Shown here: piece after piece, positions 12,421-21,315 of the stretch
How positions within the stretch are numbered: the stretch's first letter is position 1
How the letters are laid out: the number at the start of each line of letters is the position of its first letter
Assembly: GCA_948528155.1 (NCBI GenBank)
Contig: CAOSZT010000022.1
Coordinates: 1 to 21,315, forward strand
Length of the DNA: 21,315 bases
Reading direction: 5' to 3'
Source of the DNA: an uncultured Clostridia bacterium
Lineage (GTDB): Bacteria > Bacillota > Clostridia > TANB77 > CAG-508
Translations under genes and position numbers: made by a program
Notes under the pieces: model-generated
The model's database searches: none
What the model was told of the DNA's origin: nothing
What the model saw: only the letters and a program-made list of their open reading frames with translations

Positions 12421-15400
12421 TTATTTTATAATGTCGTCAAAAATTCTTTTAATATCTTCATTAAAATAAATAGCACCACAAGGCTTAACTTCTTCCCCAA
12501 TTTTAACTTGAACATTCATATTGTTCTTATCACCAGAAAAATACTTAATTGCACTTCTCAATTTATCTTTTTGTTCTTCATTCAATTTAGAAATATCAAA
12601 AGTCAAAATTTTAGGTTGTTCTTCTCCCAAATTATTAATATCATTTGCAATAATACTTGCGACCCCATCTTCTCTAATACTTAAACGACCATCAATTATA
12701 ACTATATTTTCTTCTATCAAAGAATTACCAGCATTTAAGACTGCATTTTCAAAAGCAATTATTTCAGCAACACCATACAAATCTTCAATAGTAACAAAAG
12801 CCATAATTTTATTGTTTTTTGTATATTTCTTCTTAATTGATGTAATTATTCCAGCATATTTAACTTTTTGTCCATCAACAAATTTAGGTTTACTCTGGCT
12901 TTCTTTATTTAACATTTGATCTCCATTTTCAACATCTAAAATCTGATTTTCTTCTTCCAATCTTAGATCTAAACTATTTATGTTTGTACAATGTATAATC
13001 TGTTCTTTAAATTTTTCTAATGGATGTCCTGATATATAAATTCCAAGCATTTCTTTTTCAATTGATAAAAGTTCTTTTTCTTGTAATTCACTTTGTTCTT
13101 TAAATATATATTTTTGTTTTTCTATTTCTTCTTTATCTTCTTTAGTACCTATGTCAAACATTGATACTTGCCCATTAAGTGCTTTTTTCTTTCCGCTTTG
13201 TATTGTGTCTATTATTCCCTCAAATGATGCTAAAAGAGTTGCTCTTGTTTGTTCAAATTCTTCAAATACTCCTGCTTTTATTAAACTTTCAATACATTTT
13301 TTATTTACTTTTGTATCTGCAATTCTTTCACAAAAATCTATAAAATTTTTATATTGTCCATTTTCTTTTCTTTCTTTTACAATGTTTTCAACAGGTTCTG
13401 TTCCTACATTTTTAATACTTCCAAGTCCAAAACGTATCTTTCCTGTTTTTGTTTTTTTCTCTTTTTGTTTTTTTCCATTTTGAGAATTTTCAGTAGTTTC
13501 ATCTGAATATTCAACTGTAAATATTTCTGAACTTTTATTAATATCAGGTTTTAAAATGTCTATTCCTAGTCTTTTACATTCATCTATATATTGTGGGACT
13601 TTATCTAAATTTCCAAGATAACTATTTAAAGTTGCTGCAATAAATTCTGCTGGATAATATGCTTTTAAATATGCTGTTCTATATGCTACTACTGCATAAC
13701 AGGCAGCATGTGATTTATTAAAAGCATATTTTGCAAATTCTGCCATTTCATCAAATATTTTATTTGCAGATTCTGCATCTATTCCATTTCTAATACAACC
13801 AGAAACTTCTATTTCTCCATTTTCATTAATTTGACCATTAATAAAAATTTCTCTTTCTTTTTCCATTACATCAAGTTTTTTCTTTCCCATTGCTCTTCTT
13901 ACTAAATCAGCTCTTCCTAAAGAATAACCAGCTAAGTCTCTTACTATTTGCATTACTTGTTCTTGATAAACCATGCAACCATAAGTTACATTTAATATTG
14001 GCTCTAAACTTGGGTGTGTATATTCATTATGACCTGGATTTTGCTTTCCTCTTATATATCTTGGTATTTGATCCATAGGTCCTGGTCTATATAATGAAAC
14101 TCCTGCTATTAAGTCTTCTAAACAGTCAGGCTTTAGCTCTTTCATAAAGTTTGTCATTCCTTGTGATTCAAATTGAAATATACCTGAAGTATTTCCTTCT
14201 TGCCATAATTTATATACTTTGGGGTCTGACATATTTTCATCAAATTCTACATCTATATTATAATTTTGTTTTACCATTTGTACTGTATTCTGAATTACTG
14301 ATAAATTTCGTAATCCTAAAAAATCCATTTTTAAAAGTCCTAGTTCTTCAAGTGTTGTCATTATAAATTGTGTATTTATTTGCCCATCTCTTACAAAAAG
14401 TGGTACATATGTATCAACTGGATCTTTTGTAATAACAACTCCACAAGCATGTGTTGATGCCTGTCTTGGCATTCCTTCTAAAGCCATTGCTATATCTAAT
14501 ATATTTTTTACTTTCTCATCTGTTTCATATCTATCATTTAATTCTTTATTTTGATCAATTGCTTTTTTTATAGTTATATGTAATTCATTTGGAATCATTT
14601 TGGCCAAACTATCCGCTTCTGAATATGGATAATCTAAAACTCTTGCCACATCACGTATAACCATTTTAGCTGCCATTGTTCCAAATGTAATTATTTGTGA
14701 AACATGGTCATGTCCATATTTTTCTGATACATAATCAATTACTTGTTGCCTTTTTTCATCTGAAAAGTCAACATCAAAATCAGGCATACTAATTCTATCT
14801 GGATTTAAAAACCTTTCAAAAAGTAATCCATATTTTATTGGGTCTATATCTGTAATTTCAATTGCATATGCTAAAATTGATCCTGCTCCTGATCCTCTTC
14901 CTGGTCCTACTGGTATTTCGTGTGTTTTTGCATAATTTATAAAATCCCAAACAATTAAGAAGTAATCAACATATCCCATTTTTTTAATTATACTTAATTC
15001 ATATTCTGCTCTTTTTTGTATTTCTTCTGATAGGTTTTTTCCATACCTTTTTTCTAGTCCTTTATCACATAGTTCTTTCAAAAAGTCGTAATGTGTTTCA
15101 TAATTTTCAGGTACATCATAATTTGGCAAAATTGTATGTCCAAATTCAAATTCTACATTACATTTTTCTGCTATTTTTACAGTATTTTCTATTGCTTCTG
15201 GAAATGCTTTAAAATGTTCTGACATTTCTTCTGGTGATTTTACATATAATTCCTCTGTGTCAAATCTCATTCTATCTTCATCACTCATTCTTTTTCCTGT
15301 TTGAATACATAATAAAACTTCGTGATTATATGCATCTTCTTTTTTTAAGTAGTGTGCATCATTTGTTGCAACTAATGGTATGTCTAGCTTTCTGGCTAGT

Positions 15401-15972
15401 TGTACTAGTTTCTGATTTGCTAATACTTGTTCTTGTATTCCATTGTTTTGAATTTCTATGTAGTAGTCTTCTCCAAATATTTTTTTATGCCATAATGCAA
15501 CTTCTTCTGCTTTTTCTATATTTCCATTTAGTAGTGCTTGATTGACTTCTCCTGCTAAACATGCACTTAAGCATACCAGCCCTTCACTATATTGTTCTAA
15601 TATATCATGGTCTATTCTTGGCTTATAATAGTATCCATCTACAAATCCTAATGATACTAGTTTGCTTAGGTTTTTGTAACCTTCATTGTTTTTTGCTAGT
15701 AGTATTAAGTGATAATAATGGTTGTCTATTCCTGGCTCTTTGTCTAGTCTGGAACGTGGTGCTACATATACTTCACACCCTATTATTGGTTTTATTCCTT
15801 GTTTTTTACATTCTTTATAAAAGTCTATTACTCCATACATTACTCCGTGGTCTGTTATTGCTATTGAGTCCATTCCTAGTTCTTTGGCTCTTACTGGTAG
15901 ATCTTTTATTCTATTTGCTCCGTCTAGTAGACTGTATTCGCTGTGTATGTGTAGGTGTACGAATTTTGACAT
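12421..15972 (-). CDS. dnaE: DNA polymerase III alpha subunit, DnaE
   Basis: A replicative C-family polymerase. The 1183 aa are full length. The N-terminal PHP domain (about 1-280) keeps HLHIHSEYS and ITDHG. The polymerase core shows GPGRGSGAGS (356-365) and the catalytic PDFDVDF (397-403; D398, D400), with the third aspartate in LLKMDFLGL. A helix-hairpin-helix region and a C-terminal OB-fold (VKYAGIITSIKKKYTKNN ...) follow. A charged insert after about residue 850 (KKQKEKKTKTGK) replaces the usual shorter loop. AAAGGAG lies before the ATG, and a good promoter is 35-60 bases upstream. In Firmicutes DnaE usually works beside PolC, extending primers before hand-off; PolC is not in this window. 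Confidence 0.97.
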   Translation of the reverse strand: MSKFVHLHIHSEYSLLDGANRIKDLPVRAKELGMDSIAITDHGVMYGVIDFYKECKKQGIKPIIGCEVYVAPRSRLDKEPGIDNHYYHLILLAKNNEGYKNLSKLVSLGFVDGYYYKPRIDHDILEQYSEGLVCLSACLAGEVNQALLNGNIEKAEEVALWHKKIFGEDYYIEIQNNGIQEQVLANQKLVQLARKLDIPLVATNDAHYLKKEDAYNHEVLLCIQTGKRMSDEDRMRFDTEELYVKSPEEMSEHFKAFPEAIENTVKIAEKCNVEFEFGHTILPNYDVPENYETHYDFLKELCDKGLEKRYGKNLSEEIQKRAEYELSIIKKMGYVDYFLIVWDFINYAKTHEIPVGPGRGSGAGSILAYAIEITDIDPIKYGLLFERFLNPDRISMPDFDVDFSDEKRQQVIDYVSEKYGHDHVSQIITFGTMAAKMVIRDVARVLDYPYSEADSLAKMIPNELHITIKKAIDQNKELNDRYETDEKVKNILDIAMALEGMPRQASTHACGVVITKDPVDTYVPLFVRDGQINTQFIMTTLEELGLLKMDFLGLRNLSVIQNTVQMVKQNYNIDVEFDENMSDPKVYKLWQEGNTSGIFQFESQGMTNFMKELKPDCLEDLIAGVSLYRPGPMDQIPRYIRGKQNPGHNEYTHPSLEPILNVTYGCMVYQEQVMQIVRDLAGYSLGRADLVRRAMGKKKLDVMEKEREIFINGQINENGEIEVSGCIRNGIDAESANKIFDEMAEFAKYAFNKSHAACYAVVAYRTAYLKAYYPAEFIAATLNSYLGNLDKVPQYIDECKRLGIDILKPDINKSSEIFTVEYSDETTENSQNGKKQKEKKTKTGKIRFGLGSIKNVGTEPVENIVKERKENGQYKNFIDFCERIADTKVNKKCIESLIKAGVFEEFEQTRATLLASFEGIIDTIQSGKKKALNGQVSMFDIGTKEDKEEIEKQKYIFKEQSELQEKELLSIEKEMLGIYISGHPLEKFKEQIIHCTNINSLDLRLEEENQILDVENGDQMLNKESQSKPKFVDGQKVKYAGIITSIKKKYTKNNKIMAFVTIEDLYGVAEIIAFENAVLNAGNSLIEENIVIIDGRLSIREDGVASIIANDINNLGEEQPKILTFDISKLNEEQKDKLRSAIKYFSGDKNNMNVQVKIGEEVKPCGAIYFNEDIKRIFDDIIK

Positions 15973-16005
15973 TTTTTGTTCTCCTTTTTGTTTTTCGTTT
16001 TTTAA

Positions 16006-16035
16006 ATTATATCATATTTTTATTTTATATGTAAA
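16006..16035 (-). promoter_or_regulatory. sigma-A promoter of dnaE
   Basis: On the minus strand TTTACA (16035-16030), an 18-base spacer and TATAAT (16011-16006) preceded by TGA form an extended -10 promoter. It lies between the terminator of the upstream gene and the dnaE ATG, giving a leader of about 25-30 bases, and so starts the dnaE-dgkA unit. Confidence 0.75.
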
Positions 16036-16049
16036 CAATTAGTTACTAG

Positions 16050-16073
16050 AAAAAAGCTCAACCTAAGTTGAGC
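16050..16073 (-). terminator. rho-independent terminator after the 104-aa gene
   Basis: GCTCAAC (16056-16062) and GTTGAGC (16067-16073) form a seven-base-pair GC-containing stem with a four-base loop. Read on the minus strand it is followed by TTTTTT (16055-16050). It insulates dnaE from the gene upstream. Confidence 0.88.
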
Positions 16074-16092
16074 CTTCTTCACACATCTTTTC

Positions 16093-16407
16093 TTATTCAA
16101 CACAATGTTTTTCTAATATTCTCCAAATTATATCGTGTCGTCTCATTATTTTCATAAGCTGCATATTTTCGTTTATATAATATGCTATATAAGGAATTTC
16201 CTGCATTCTGTTAACATCTTTGTTTATAGAAATCTTATCCACATCTGGAATGATTTCTATTAACTTTTTGGAGATTTGATTATCACCCATTTTTTCAAAT
16301 CCTCTTGCCAGCCCACAAAACATTTCATAAAAATCTTCTCGGTCTATTTCTTTCCGATGTTCCTTTTTTCCCTCTTTCCAACAAAAAATAATTTCAGTAG
16401 TTTTCAT
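16093..16407 (-). CDS. hypothetical protein, 104 aa
   Basis: I do not recognise it. The 104 aa begin at the ATG at 16407, fixed by AAGGAGGGCAATATT; a more upstream ATG (16425) has no site. The protein starts with a strand-like segment (TTEIIFCWKEGKKEHRKEI), then helices around FYEMFCGLARGFEKMG, and ends in a basic helix (MKIMRRHDIIWRILEKH). No membrane segment or signal is seen; it is probably a small cytoplasmic protein. It stands alone between the polysaccharide operon and dnaE with its own terminator. Minus-strand TATAAA (16444-16439) could be its -10, next to a near-palindrome at 16447-16465. It seems slightly richer in G and C than its neighbours. Confidence 0.7.
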   Translation of the reverse strand: MKTTEIIFCWKEGKKEHRKEIDREDFYEMFCGLARGFEKMGDNQISKKLIEIIPDVDKISINKDVNRMQEIPYIAYYINENMQLMKIMRRHDIIWRILEKHCVE

Positions 16408-16561
16408 AATATTGCCCTCCTTCATTTTTTATTGATACTTTATAGCCTTTGAAAATTTTCGAAAGACTTTTAGTACCTTTGATATTATGGATTATAACAT
16501 TTATTTTTTTATCTTTCAATATTTTTTTATTATTTTGTTATATTGTATTCATAGTTATAAA

Positions 16562-17656
16562 TTAATTATAATTTTCACTAGCATATTTATTTATTATATA
16601 ATCAAACTTCTCCCTTTTATAGTCCTTCCAAAACTCATCTCTATTGTCTGTAATAGGAGTAGGTTGATTTAAAGTATAAGTATGTTTAGTACAATCTTCT
16701 ACTGAACAATCAATAGTTTTTAAATCCTTTCTAATATTATCAAAAATATTTTGACCTTTATCATTATTAATAATAATTAATGACACACCATTTTTATCCC
16801 AAAATTCTGGATTTACTTCGTCTACACCCCAAAAATCTGCAATAGTTATATCAGCTGGTCTATGAGTATTAGCATAATTACAAGTATAACATGCTGGTCT
16901 TAATATATGATGGCCATAAAATAAATTTCTAAAATATGTAGTAGAAATTTCTGTATTATCACTAAAAATAAAAGTTTCATGATGAGTTGCCCAGCCAAAT
17001 CTCTTATCTCTAAAAATAAATTTCTTTATTTGCTTATTATTTGCTTGTTCTATATATTTCAAAAATTCTCTAAATATTAATTCACTTGGTACTCCATGAC
17101 ATATTATATCACATGTATATAAATTTTCTTTATATTTATCTTTTATACATGCCTTTACACCAGCTATTTGACAAGGAGTTCCACTAAATAAAACTTTTTT
17201 ATTATTTTCTAAATCTTTTTTGACATCTTCTATAATATTTTTCATATCACTTTGGATATATTTTGAGCCTTTAAATTTATCTCTTTCTTCTCTATTAGTA
17301 GCTCTATTATGAAAAACTGTAAAATCTTCTTTTAGTTCTGCACCATATACTACACCATTTTGTTGTAAAATATAATCTGAAATAGCAATAAATGCACCAC
17401 CAGATCTACTAGTAAATTGTTCTTTTACATCTTTATGTTTTGCACCATATGCTTGTATAATTGAATTTATTTTATCTTTTTTTATATTTGGGCATATATT
17501 ATAACATTTTCCACAATTTATGCACTTTTCTTTGTCAATTACTGGATATTTAAACCCCTCTTCATCATAAATCATTTTTATTGCATTTTTAGGACATATA
17601 TTCATACATGCTGTACAACCACTACATTCACCTTTATTACCACTTTTTAAATACAT
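16562..17656 (-). CDS. coenzyme F420 hydrogenase/dehydrogenase beta-subunit family Fe-S protein
   Basis: The 364 aa start with two 4Fe-4S clusters (C11, C14, C17, C21 and C45, C48, C51, C55, the ferredoxin CxxCxxCxxxC pattern), followed by the FrhB N- and C-terminal domains (SGGAFIAIS, FSGTPCQIAGVKA, DIICHGVPS, then ADITIADFWGV). Cysteines in RPACYTCNYANTHR may bind a further cluster. Despite the family name, these proteins in anaerobic gut bacteria are mostly found in surface-polysaccharide clusters next to pyruvyl-transferase-like proteins, as here, and their reaction is not established; a flavin- and Fe-S-dependent redox step on a sugar or lipid-linked substrate is plausible. It is last of the five-gene operon; AAGGAG precedes the ATG. 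Confidence 0.88.
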   Translation of the reverse strand: MYLKSGNKGECSGCTACMNICPKNAIKMIYDEEGFKYPVIDKEKCINCGKCYNICPNIKKDKINSIIQAYGAKHKDVKEQFTSRSGGAFIAISDYILQQNGVVYGAELKEDFTVFHNRATNREERDKFKGSKYIQSDMKNIIEDVKKDLENNKKVLFSGTPCQIAGVKACIKDKYKENLYTCDIICHGVPSELIFREFLKYIEQANNKQIKKFIFRDKRFGWATHHETFIFSDNTEISTTYFRNLFYGHHILRPACYTCNYANTHRPADITIADFWGVDEVNPEFWDKNGVSLIIINNDKGQNIFDNIRKDLKTIDCSVEDCTKHTYTLNQPTPITDNRDEFWKDYKREKFDYIINKYASENYN

Positions 17657-17704
17657 AAATTCTCCTTTATATTATTTTTTATTATAAAGTACTTAAACTG
17701 ACAA

Positions 17705-18721
17705 CTATTTTAATGCTTCTTTCAAAAATTTTATTGACTTTTCTTTTTCTTTATTTAATCTATCAAATGCACTTTTATAATCCTGTCCTTTTACATTTTC
17801 TAATTCTTCAATTTTATCAATTAATCTATCTTCCATTCCTACAATTTTTAAAATATTTTCCATTCTTGAATTATTATTACTTTTTCTACTTATTGTATAA
17901 AATTCTTTTTGAAATATTATAGAAAATATTGTTCCATGAAAAGAGTTTGTAATAACTGCTTTAGCATTTTTTATTAAAGTTAAAAATTCACTTGGACCTG
18001 CTTCTGACACTTGCTCACAAAAATATTTCTCATTTTTTTTATCATTTAATTCTATTATTTTTAAATTTTTTTCTTGTGCTATCTTATTAGCAACTTTTGT
18101 TAATCTTTCATCTGGTACTAGTGCATATATAAGTACATATTCTCCATGACAATTATCTTCAATTAACTCACTATAATCTTTCTCTTCTAATAATAAAGTT
18201 GGATCTAATACCTTTTCAATTTTTTTATCAGTAAATTTTTGAGCATATTCCTGCAAAGTTTCCTCTCTAACTGAGATTTTATCTAATTTATTAATATATT
18301 TTTTAAAATCTTCTTCCTCTTCTTTTGTCAATTCTTTTTTTCCCATACTTGCTGCATATGATATTCTTTTACCTTCTGTTTTAAAATTTAAGAAATAACC
18401 TTTATTCATATATATAGTAATGTCTGTATTCCAAATTTGATCACTTCCACAAATCCAAGAGTCAATATCTAATTTTTCTAATTGTTCTTCATTTATATAA
18501 GTTTTTTCTTCATAATCTATTAGCTGTTTTATAAATGTATTAAACTTTTCCCATCTTTTTTCATTATCATCAGGAAGATATCCATCAGGAATGTCTTCAT
18601 GATGATAATTTATTATTTTTGTTTCATATCCTAGATCTTTTATATATTTTTTTAATGCATATGCTTGTAGTACTGCACCATAATTATGTGCATCATGAAA
18701 TGTTAGTATCCCTACTTTCAT
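17705..18721 (-). CDS. polysaccharide pyruvyl transferase family protein
   Basis: This family (CsaB/WcaK type) adds pyruvate ketals to sugars of wall or capsule polymers, giving them a negative charge. The 338 aa show the opening KVGILTFHDAHNYGAVLQ (2-19), GSDQIWN (92-98), a middle region with DPTLLL (173-178), and the catalytic-site ITNSFHGT (257-264), all typical. No signal peptide is present; it acts in the cytoplasm on lipid-linked intermediates. It lies between a glycosyltransferase and the FrhB-like gene, 48 bases before the latter, the usual pairing. Which polymer it modifies cannot be told. Confidence 0.9.
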   Translation of the reverse strand: MKVGILTFHDAHNYGAVLQAYALKKYIKDLGYETKIINYHHEDIPDGYLPDDNEKRWEKFNTFIKQLIDYEEKTYINEEQLEKLDIDSWICGSDQIWNTDITIYMNKGYFLNFKTEGKRISYAASMGKKELTKEEEEDFKKYINKLDKISVREETLQEYAQKFTDKKIEKVLDPTLLLEEKDYSELIEDNCHGEYVLIYALVPDERLTKVANKIAQEKNLKIIELNDKKNEKYFCEQVSEAGPSEFLTLIKNAKAVITNSFHGTIFSIIFQKEFYTISRKSNNNSRMENILKIVGMEDRLIDKIEELENVKGQDYKSAFDRLNKEKEKSIKFLKEALK

Positions 18722-18745
18722 ATCTCATTCCCCTTATATAAATAT

Positions 18746-19696
18746 TTATTTTTTAATTTTCTGTTTATATAATATTTCATTCAATTGTAATTTTTGTTTT
18801 TCGTCAAATAAATCAATAATTTTATTTTCTTCAGTTATCATTTTAACTTTATTATACAAATTATTAATTTTATTATTTAATTTTTTACTAATCTTTTCAA
18901 AATTGCTTATATCATTATAAGCTGTAATCAAAGTTTTTGCTAAATAATATTTATTATATTTTTCCAATTGTTTATATTTGTCTTTAACATAGTCATATCT
19001 CTCAGATATTATATCTATATAATCTAATATCGTTTGTTCATTAATATTATTTACAATACTGCCTTGTCTATTTATATAATAATATTCTGGTTTACCAATT
19101 ACTAATATTTTTTTACATTTTTCTAATATATAAAAAGTAGTCCCTATATCTTCATATTTTTTACCTATTGGATATCTAATATTTTTAAATAGACTCTTTT
19201 TATATAATTTATTCCAAGCATAACTTTGAATATTTTTATCTAATAATATTTCTCTCAATATTTGTATTTTATTATATTCCTCAATACCATTATCTATATT
19301 TTTTAAAATTTCTTTGTTTTCATTAACAATATAAAGATTACTAATACACACATCGCCTTCTCTTTCTTGTATAATTTTATACATATCTTCATACATTGTT
19401 TTACTAATATAGTCATCACTATCAACAAATCCTATGTATTTTCCTCTAGCTTTTTCAATTCCTATATTTCTGGCATCTGAAAGTCCTCCATTTTTTTTAT
19501 GTATAACTTCTATTCTATTATCTTGTAATTTATATTTATCACATATTTGTCCACTTTTATCTTGTGAACCATCATCAACTAATATAATTTGTAAATTTTT
19601 ATATGTCTGATTTAAAATACTTGTTATACATTTTTCTAAATATTTTTCTACATTATATACTGGAACAATTATAGAAATTAAGTCTTTATCATTCAA
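18746..19696 (-). CDS. family 2 glycosyltransferase
   Basis: A GT-A fold glycosyltransferase using a nucleotide sugar for surface polysaccharide assembly. The 316 aa carry ISIIVPVYNVEKYLEKCI, DDGS (41-44), NGGLSDARNIGI (69-80) and the metal-binding DSDD (92-95). The last 120 residues are Lys/Asn-rich helices without a membrane span. The start is a TTG at 19696, since AAAGGAGGAGAATAAAA lies directly before it, inside the end of the phosphatase gene; the two overlap by eight bases, suggesting coupled translation. Sugar specificity cannot be read from the sequence. Confidence 0.9.
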   Translation of the reverse strand: MNDKDLISIIVPVYNVEKYLEKCITSILNQTYKNLQIILVDDGSQDKSGQICDKYKLQDNRIEVIHKKNGGLSDARNIGIEKARGKYIGFVDSDDYISKTMYEDMYKIIQEREGDVCISNLYIVNENKEILKNIDNGIEEYNKIQILREILLDKNIQSYAWNKLYKKSLFKNIRYPIGKKYEDIGTTFYILEKCKKILVIGKPEYYYINRQGSIVNNINEQTILDYIDIISERYDYVKDKYKQLEKYNKYYLAKTLITAYNDISNFEKISKKLNNKINNLYNKVKMITEENKIIDLFDEKQKLQLNEILYKQKIKK

Positions 19697-20324
19697 TTTT
19701 ATTCTCCTCCTTTAAATATTCTATATTTGCTAATTGTTTTATATAGAATTTTTTATTATCAAATTCAATTTCATTTATAGCTACATTATGTTGGCAAAAC
19801 TTTTCTTTCTCAACATAAAAAGGTTTATTTACTATTTTTCTTAAAAAAGTCTCTATTGCTACTCCATGCGAACATATTAATATTGTTTTTCCTATATTTT
19901 TTTTAGAAATCTCAAAAATAAAGTTATACATTCTTTCTGCTACTTCTTTCATTGTCTCTTGTTCTGGAATTCCATATATTTCATTTATTTTATTTTGGTT
20001 TTCTTTAATTTCAGGCTGAATTTTATTTACTTCTTCCCATTTCCATCCATCATAAATTCCAAAATACATCTCACATAATTCTTCTTTTTGTTGTATTTGT
20101 ATTTTATTCATTTTTGCTAATGGTTTTATAGTTTTCACTGTCCTTTGAGATGTACTTGTATATATATTATCAAATTTAATATTCTTTAGTTTTTCAGTTA
20201 ATTTATTGACCATTTTTATTCCATTATTTGTTAATTCATAATCGTTTCTTCCTGTTAGTCTTTTTTCTGTATTTCCTATTGTTTCTGTATGTCTTACAAT
20301 ATATATTTTTGTTTTATTCTTCAT
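19689..20324 (-). CDS. histidine phosphatase (phosphoglycerate mutase-like) family protein
   Basis: The 211 aa carry the family's phosphohistidine site IVRHTETIGN (R11, H12), R61 in TSTSQRT, the acid E86 in EMYFGIYDG, and H153 in CSHG. The usual RHG is RHT here, a small departure that leaves all catalytic residues in place. Members hydrolyse phosphate esters such as sugar phosphates or alpha-ribazole phosphate. Its position between two glycosyltransferases, overlapping both (11 and 8 bases), argues for a role on a sugar phosphate or nucleotide sugar intermediate of this pathway rather than glycolysis. GGAGG sits before the ATG. Confidence 0.87.
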   Translation of the reverse strand: MKNKTKIYIVRHTETIGNTEKRLTGRNDYELTNNGIKMVNKLTEKLKNIKFDNIYTSTSQRTVKTIKPLAKMNKIQIQQKEELCEMYFGIYDGWKWEEVNKIQPEIKENQNKINEIYGIPEQETMKEVAERMYNFIFEISKKNIGKTILICSHGVAIETFLRKIVNKPFYVEKEKFCQHNVAINEIEFDNKKFYIKQLANIEYLKEENKIE

Positions 20325-21177
20325 AAAACCTCCTATATTTATAATTTCTTTTAGGTAATATTTTTATATCTGTATTGTTTTCTAGTGCTTGTAATATGTT
20401 TGCTATTCTTTTTGGAATATAATCATTTTCATTTCTTATAAAACTTAATAAATATGGTTTATATTCATCAGGTGTTATTGTATATAAATCCATTACTTCA
20501 GCTAACATTCTATACCAATCAGAACATTTTTTTACTGTTGGTTTTGACATTACACTTTCTTTCCTATTTCTATAATACTTAAAAACTTTAATACTAGCAT
20601 TTTTAGTTTTTTCTGAAAGAATTGTAGCTTTTAAACTATATAACTCATCTTCATAATACATTCCTTCTACAAATTTCATATTATTTTTAATTAAAAATTC
20701 TCTTTTCCAACATCTACTTGATACAGAAAAAGTCAAATCACATATAAGACGTGCTTTTTTACTTGAATTTTCATCATTTGATATTCTTGCTTTATTACCT
20801 TGTCCTACATCTTCATATCCTAAATATAAAATATCTAATTCTTCTTCCCCTATTATCTTGTCTATTTCCTTTAATGTGTTATTATTGTATAATGTATCAT
20901 CACCATCTAAAAATATTATATATTCACCTCTTGCATTATCTATTGCAATATTTCTAGTAGCTCCTGCTGTTCCTGAATTTTTTTCTGTTTTTAATACTTT
21001 TAACTTGTTTTCTTTATAGTTTTCTATTTCTTTCATTGTATTATCTGTTGAACAATCATCTACTATTATTATTTCGTAATTTTCAAAATCTTGTTTTAAT
21101 ACACTATCTATTGCTCTTTTAATATAATTTTCAATATTATAACTACTTATAACTACTGTAAATCTTATTTTATCCAT
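20314..21177 (-). CDS. family 2 glycosyltransferase, first gene of the polysaccharide operon
   Basis: A GT-A fold enzyme of 287 aa with FTVVISSYNIENYIKRAI, the nucleotide-binding DDCSTD (40-45), NSGTAGATRNIAI (67-79) and the metal-binding DGDD (91-94); a C-terminal YYEDELYS segment probably supplies acceptor contacts. It resembles the second glycosyltransferase in design but is clearly different in sequence, so they probably add different sugars. The ATG is fixed by GGAGGAATATAA. It follows a promoter at 21210-21218 and overlaps the phosphatase gene by 11 bases. Confidence 0.9.
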   Translation of the reverse strand: MDKIRFTVVISSYNIENYIKRAIDSVLKQDFENYEIIIVDDCSTDNTMKEIENYKENKLKVLKTEKNSGTAGATRNIAIDNARGEYIIFLDGDDTLYNNNTLKEIDKIIGEEELDILYLGYEDVGQGNKARISNDENSSKKARLICDLTFSVSSRCWKREFLIKNNMKFVEGMYYEDELYSLKATILSEKTKNASIKVFKYYRNRKESVMSKPTVKKCSDWYRMLAEVMDLYTITPDEYKPYLLSFIRNENDYIPKRIANILQALENNTDIKILPKRNYKYRRFYEE

Positions 21178-21209
21178 TTATATTCCTCCAGAATTATGTT
21201 ATTTTTTGT

Positions 21210-21218
21210 ATTATATCA
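21210..21218 (-). promoter_or_regulatory. extended -10 promoter of the polysaccharide operon
   Basis: Minus-strand TGATATAAT (21218-21210) is an extended -10 box lying 32 bases before the first ATG. The -35 region (about 21233-21238, AGTAAA-like) is poor. The same TGATATAAT occurs in the dnaE promoter. A TTGACA at 21287-21282 lies further upstream but without a good -10 at proper spacing. The remainder of 21219-21315 holds nothing else I recognise. Confidence 0.6.
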
Positions 21219-21315
21219 CACTAATTTTTATTTTACTAGTTATTTTTTTATAATTGTAATATTTATGTAAATTAAAGTTCATGTCAAATGTTAAATCTGT
21301 AGAGTAGCAAAGCTA

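Noticed and set aside
1..21315. tRNA or rRNA genes
   Set aside because: I scanned for cloverleaf-like GC-richer stretches and found none; the only G-rich non-coding segment is the core of the 216-bp element, which lacks T-loop and acceptor features.

Overview
This is a very AT-rich stretch in which every gene I can support lies on the minus strand. It looks like the chromosome of a spore-forming, anaerobic Clostridia-type Firmicute. The reasons are a dipicolinate synthase subunit A gene, strong GGAGG ribosome binding sites with several TTG starts, a thioredoxin reductase without the usual NADPH-phosphate motif, and a surface-polysaccharide cluster pairing a pyruvyl-transferase-like protein with an F420-hydrogenase-beta-like Fe-S protein. 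I cannot name the species.

Reading in the direction of transcription, from high to low coordinates: 21.2-16.6 kb is a five-gene polysaccharide operon (glycosyltransferase, histidine phosphatase, glycosyltransferase, pyruvyl-transferase-like protein, Fe-S FrhB-like protein) with overlapping or tightly spaced genes behind an extended -10 promoter. A lone 104-codon gene with its own terminator follows. Then comes dnaE (replicative DNA polymerase III alpha) with a clear promoter, dgkA, and the trxB-trxA pair ending at a strong bidirectional terminator. From 10.6 to 10.0 kb there is no gene but a great deal of structure: a 216-bp element bounded by perfect 39-bp inverted repeats around a folded core, with several hairpins beside it.

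From 10.0 to 9.0 kb lies a DUF3990/DUF3791 pair, probably an ADP-ribosyltransferase-type toxin and its partner, with a 47-bp palindrome upstream. It is followed directly by polA, which is split into a 5'-nuclease ORF and a polymerase ORF. The split falls inside a degenerate 7-bp tandem repeat, and one extra base there would restore a single 916-aa protein. Downstream are two uncharacterised genes (551 and 142 aa), a short repeat-rich segment with a possible 39-aa ORF, a membrane-anchored lytic transglycosylase that seems to lack an ATG start, a membrane TPR protein, dpaA and uppP. At the left edge a perfect consensus promoter fires leftward out of the window.

Most genes are housekeeping (DNA synthesis, redox, lipid and undecaprenyl recycling, cell wall, spore core). 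The least explained parts are the 10.2-10.5 kb element, the polA repeat junction, the 551/142-aa pair, and the repeated leader that supplies the Shine-Dalgarno of two neighbouring genes.
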